From assembly GCF_000021805.1 (NCBI RefSeq), contig NC_011726.1, forward strand, positions 1,922,001 to 1,986,000: 64,000 bases of DNA, read 5' to 3'. Shown here one piece after another: positions 61,722-64,000 of the stretch (positions are counted from its first letter, which is position 1; each line of letters starts with the position of its first letter). Under the pieces are notes generated by a model. That model did no database searches, had not been told where the DNA came from, and saw nothing but the letters and a program-made list of their open reading frames with translations. Origin of the DNA: Rippkaea orientalis PCC 8801 (GTDB lineage: Bacteria; Cyanobacteriota; Cyanobacteriia; Cyanobacteriales; Microcystaceae). Made by a program: the position numbers and the translations under genes.

Positions 61722-63416
61722 ATGGCTAGTAATCTAATTCCTTGGGGTTCTCGTCCTAGGACTGGTGCACGGGCGATCGCTGAACAGTTAGCCAAGGCGG
61801 GACTCATCGGAGAGTCTGATAATTTATTGATGGGAAACCCTGGCAGTGGAGAACATTGGCTGTACCTAGAACTGACGGATTACATCAAAATGGGGTTAGC
61901 TGAGCCAGCAGTGGGTAGTATGCTCGATGGGGCGAGTCGGATCACGTCTAAACCCGCGATCGCTATTGCCCATGGATTTGTCGGGTTTTCGGGACTACAA
62001 GGCAGTGTCTTTAATGCGGCTCAACGGCAAAGTCCTCTATTAGTCATTGTGGGAACGGCGGACTCTCACGCCCATACGGGAGAAACTCATATGTATGCGG
62101 ACGTAGAAGGCGCAGCAAAGGCAGCAGGGTCCAAATACGTCAAAAACGCTACTGATCCGGCGACGCTGCTGCGAGATTTGCGCGATGCCATTATTGAGGC
62201 GCAAATTCCCCCGTTTGGACCGGTTGTCTTTATTGTTGGGTCAAATGTGGCTAATGCCCCCAATACAGAACCCGTTATCGTCCCCAAATTGCCTAACTGT
62301 CAACTCGCGCCCCCCTACAGTGAGATCGAAATCTTGGCAGAGGAACTACTTAAGGCTGAAAAACCGACTCTGTTGGTGGGGGATGGCATAGCCAGAAGTC
62401 AAGCGCACCAAGAACTTTTAGCTGTCGCTGAAGCCTTGGGAGCGGATGTTTGGGCTTCCATGGAGTCGGAGGTGAATTTTCCTCGCATCCATGCACTGTA
62501 TCGGGGCAATCTCGGCCACATGGATGATGCCCGGGGTCGAGATTTGCTCAAAGCGGTAGATTGTGCGCTTGCGGTGGGGACTCCCGTTTATCAAACGGTG
62601 TTTAATTCTAAATTGCCCTTATTCTCGCCTAATACGGTTCTAGCAGCGATTAATTATGATCCGGAAACTTCCCTGCGAGGCCACAATGATATTACTTTAC
62701 CCATTAAGGGCGATCCCAAACGCATCTTGGGAATGTTGCTAACGGTGATCCAACAGAAACAGACGGCGACGCAAAGGGATCAGGCTAAGCAACGTTTGAT
62801 GTTACGAGAACAAGAAAAGTCGGCTTTGATGGCACAACGGCGTACAACCCAATTGGCACAACCAGGGGTAACGATCGCTAAATTTGGCTATTTCCTTGAA
62901 CAAAGACTCAAAGATCTCAGCGATCGACCGATTATTTTCAATGAAGCTTTAGAGGGGGCTGTTGGCTTAACAGATTATCTGGAAAATGTCAACATTCCAG
63001 GGAAATATTTCGATACGTCTGGAGGTTCCCTCGGTGAGTGGGGTGGTGCGGTGGGTGCATCCTTGATTCACGGACGGACTATCGTTTTTATCGGGGATGG
63101 GGGCTTTCATTACCCACTACAAGCTCTTTGGAATGCAGCACAGGAAAAATTGCCCCTTGGTTTAGTGGTGGTTCATAATGGGACTTATGGTCTTTTGTAT
63201 AGTAACCTGGATGCGGCGTTAAGACAACAAGGGATTGATCCGGCTTCCATGCCTCATCCCCATTATTATGATCTGCCGGGGATTGATTATGTCAAGATTG
63301 CTGAGGGTTATGGTATTCCAGGGATGAGGGTAGACCAAGAATCTCAAATAGAAGTGGCTATTGATAAAATGTTGCACAGCAATAGTCCCTTTTTGATCGA
63401 TTTAATCCTTAATTGA
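61722..63416 (+). CDS. Thiamine-diphosphate-dependent decarboxylase-like enzyme
   Basis: This 564-residue enzyme resembles benzoylformate decarboxylase: LLMGNPGSGEHW at the N-terminus, a conserved Glu in LAEPAVGSMLDGASR, and the ThDP/Mg motif GDGGFHYPLQAL...VVHNGTYG near the C-terminus. It probably decarboxylates or condenses a 2-keto acid. ATG 61722 with AGGAGA before it is preferred over TTG 61701. Third of the AGE / DJ-1 / ThDP row. Confidence 0.87.
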   Translation: MASNLIPWGSRPRTGARAIAEQLAKAGLIGESDNLLMGNPGSGEHWLYLELTDYIKMGLAEPAVGSMLDGASRITSKPAIAIAHGFVGFSGLQGSVFNAAQRQSPLLVIVGTADSHAHTGETHMYADVEGAAKAAGSKYVKNATDPATLLRDLRDAIIEAQIPPFGPVVFIVGSNVANAPNTEPVIVPKLPNCQLAPPYSEIEILAEELLKAEKPTLLVGDGIARSQAHQELLAVAEALGADVWASMESEVNFPRIHALYRGNLGHMDDARGRDLLKAVDCALAVGTPVYQTVFNSKLPLFSPNTVLAAINYDPETSLRGHNDITLPIKGDPKRILGMLLTVIQQKQTATQRDQAKQRLMLREQEKSALMAQRRTTQLAQPGVTIAKFGYFLEQRLKDLSDRPIIFNEALEGAVGLTDYLENVNIPGKYFDTSGGSLGEWGGAVGASLIHGRTIVFIGDGGFHYPLQALWNAAQEKLPLGLVVVHNGTYGLLYSNLDAALRQQGIDPASMPHPHYYDLPGIDYVKIAEGYGIPGMRVDQESQIEVAIDKMLHSNSPFLIDLILN

Positions 63417-63561
63417 AACTCGATCTCGATTTAACGGCTCTCCCGTACTTGTGGTGATAAACAAAACTTATCGTTTATAGGGAACAGGGAACGGGGAACA
63501 GGGGATAAAATATAACAAAAATAACAATTTACAACCATAATCCCGAAAGAGCCGATTTAAC

Positions 63562-63632
63562 TAAGTAGGTCGGTATAAATAAAGCTAGGGTGGGCAATGC
63601 CCACCAAAAAGCAGCAAATGCTGATAAAAGAT
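63562..63632. repeat. ~70-bp dispersed repeat with GGTGGGCA palindrome
   Basis: From TAAGTAGGTCGGTATAAAT through AAATGCTGATAAAAGAT, this matches 54721-54788 with few changes. The palindrome is at 63589-63605. Confidence 0.8.
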
Positions 63633-63651
63633 ATTAATAGATTATTGCTTT

Positions 63652-64000
63652 CTATAAAGAACAGCGATCGCTTGAATTATAAACAATACTGCTATAGCGT
63701 CCATCAACGGTTCCAACTTCAACACAATAGCCTGTTTTATTTTCAATATAGTAAGCACTTTTGCCTCCTTCAAAGGTAACAGTATTGCGGTAAGTATAGC
63801 CTCTAGAAATTAAGGTGTTTTCTGCTTGTCCAGCCCTTGCACCGACTAAATCTTTCAATGCTGGTGGTGTTGTACTGTAGAGATTTTCAGGGGTTTTACC
63901 TTGAGAAGAAGATGAAGCGGGGGCTTGTTCTCCCTGATAGACATAAACTGATTCTTTTTGTAAGCGAAAAATCAAGGTATTGCCGTCAATTTCTCGGATA
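63652..64000 (-). CDS. Hypothetical protein, 3' part, cut by window edge
   Basis: The frame is open to the right edge (IREIDGNTLIFRLQKESVYV at the border), so the start is outside. It has a Ser/Ala-rich linker (APASSSSQG), then a domain with two cysteines (TGYCVEVG and SSDRCSL at the end). I do not recognise the family; an extracytoplasmic protein is plausible but no signal can be seen. Confidence 0.65.
   Translation of the reverse strand, partial: IREIDGNTLIFRLQKESVYVYQGEQAPASSSSQGKTPENLYSTTPPALKDLVGARAGQAENTLISRGYTYRNTVTFEGGKSAYYIENKTGYCVEVGTVDGRYSSIVYNSSDRCSL

Overview
The window is cyanobacterial chromosome. It carries chlorophyll synthase (chlG), the cytochrome b6f subunit petP, the carboxysome shell pair ccmK3-ccmK4, PII (glnB), an slr1390-like FtsH, a ycf35 operon, many HIP1 octamers (GCGATCGC), 7- to 14-bp short tandem repeats between genes, and xisH/xisI-type genes. 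Low GC content and this gene set suggest a Cyanothece/Crocosphaera/Rippkaea-like unicellular diazotroph. That assignment comes from gene content and style only.

1-11.5 kb is a peptide natural-product locus. A leftward NRPS (condensation plus adenylation, cut by the window edge) diverges from a rightward set: a PqqD / degenerate M50 / HlyD-type adaptor protein, a TPR protein, aspartate 1-decarboxylase (panD, makes beta-alanine), and a 1470-residue NRPS ordered half-condensation, adenylation, carrier, sulfotransferase, thioesterase. The panD link and the sulfotransferase-thioesterase ending are the most unusual biochemistry here.

11.5-20.9 kb is mostly regulation and housekeeping: a Fur-family regulator lacking a CxxC, a REC-DUF3685 protein, FtsH, a partner-switching set (STAS antagonist, REC-PP2C phosphatase, HATPase anti-sigma kinase), a 3-mercaptopyruvate sulfurtransferase, a LabA-like NYN protein, glnB, and a DHNA-CoA thioesterase.

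20.9-28.2 kb is accessory DNA around sdhA: a TPR relic, two MntA/HepT-type toxin-antitoxin pairs (one HepT carries a TPR tail copied from the neighbouring relic), two Uma2 genes, and a tnpB-only IS605/IS1341-type element with a right-end (omega-RNA-like) hairpin and a second similar hairpin upstream.

28.4-37.9 kb is core: ccmK3-ccmK4, a Wzm/Wzt-like exporter with an epimerase, petP, an ArsA-like protein with no P-loop, chlG, a TIR-domain protein relic, a Uma2 gene, pyrD and thrB.

37.9-49.5 kb is a defence and toxin-antitoxin zone split by acnB. It holds PIN/antitoxin, MazF-like/antitoxin, DUF3825, two HEPN-like proteins, DUF433-DUF5615, and broken RelE, HicBA, DUF6887 and XisH genes, with two intact xisI genes and two copies of one antitoxin.

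49.6-64 kb holds DUF1269, an AEC transporter, Uma2, cytochrome P450, the DUF2997-ycf35-ferredoxin operon, DUF29, an oligopeptide ABC permease, aat, and an uncharacterised three-gene row: an AGE-family isomerase-like protein, a double DJ-1/PfpI protein and a ThDP-dependent decarboxylase-like enzyme. Several families of dispersed palindromes sit in the gaps throughout. No tRNA, rRNA or CRISPR array was seen.
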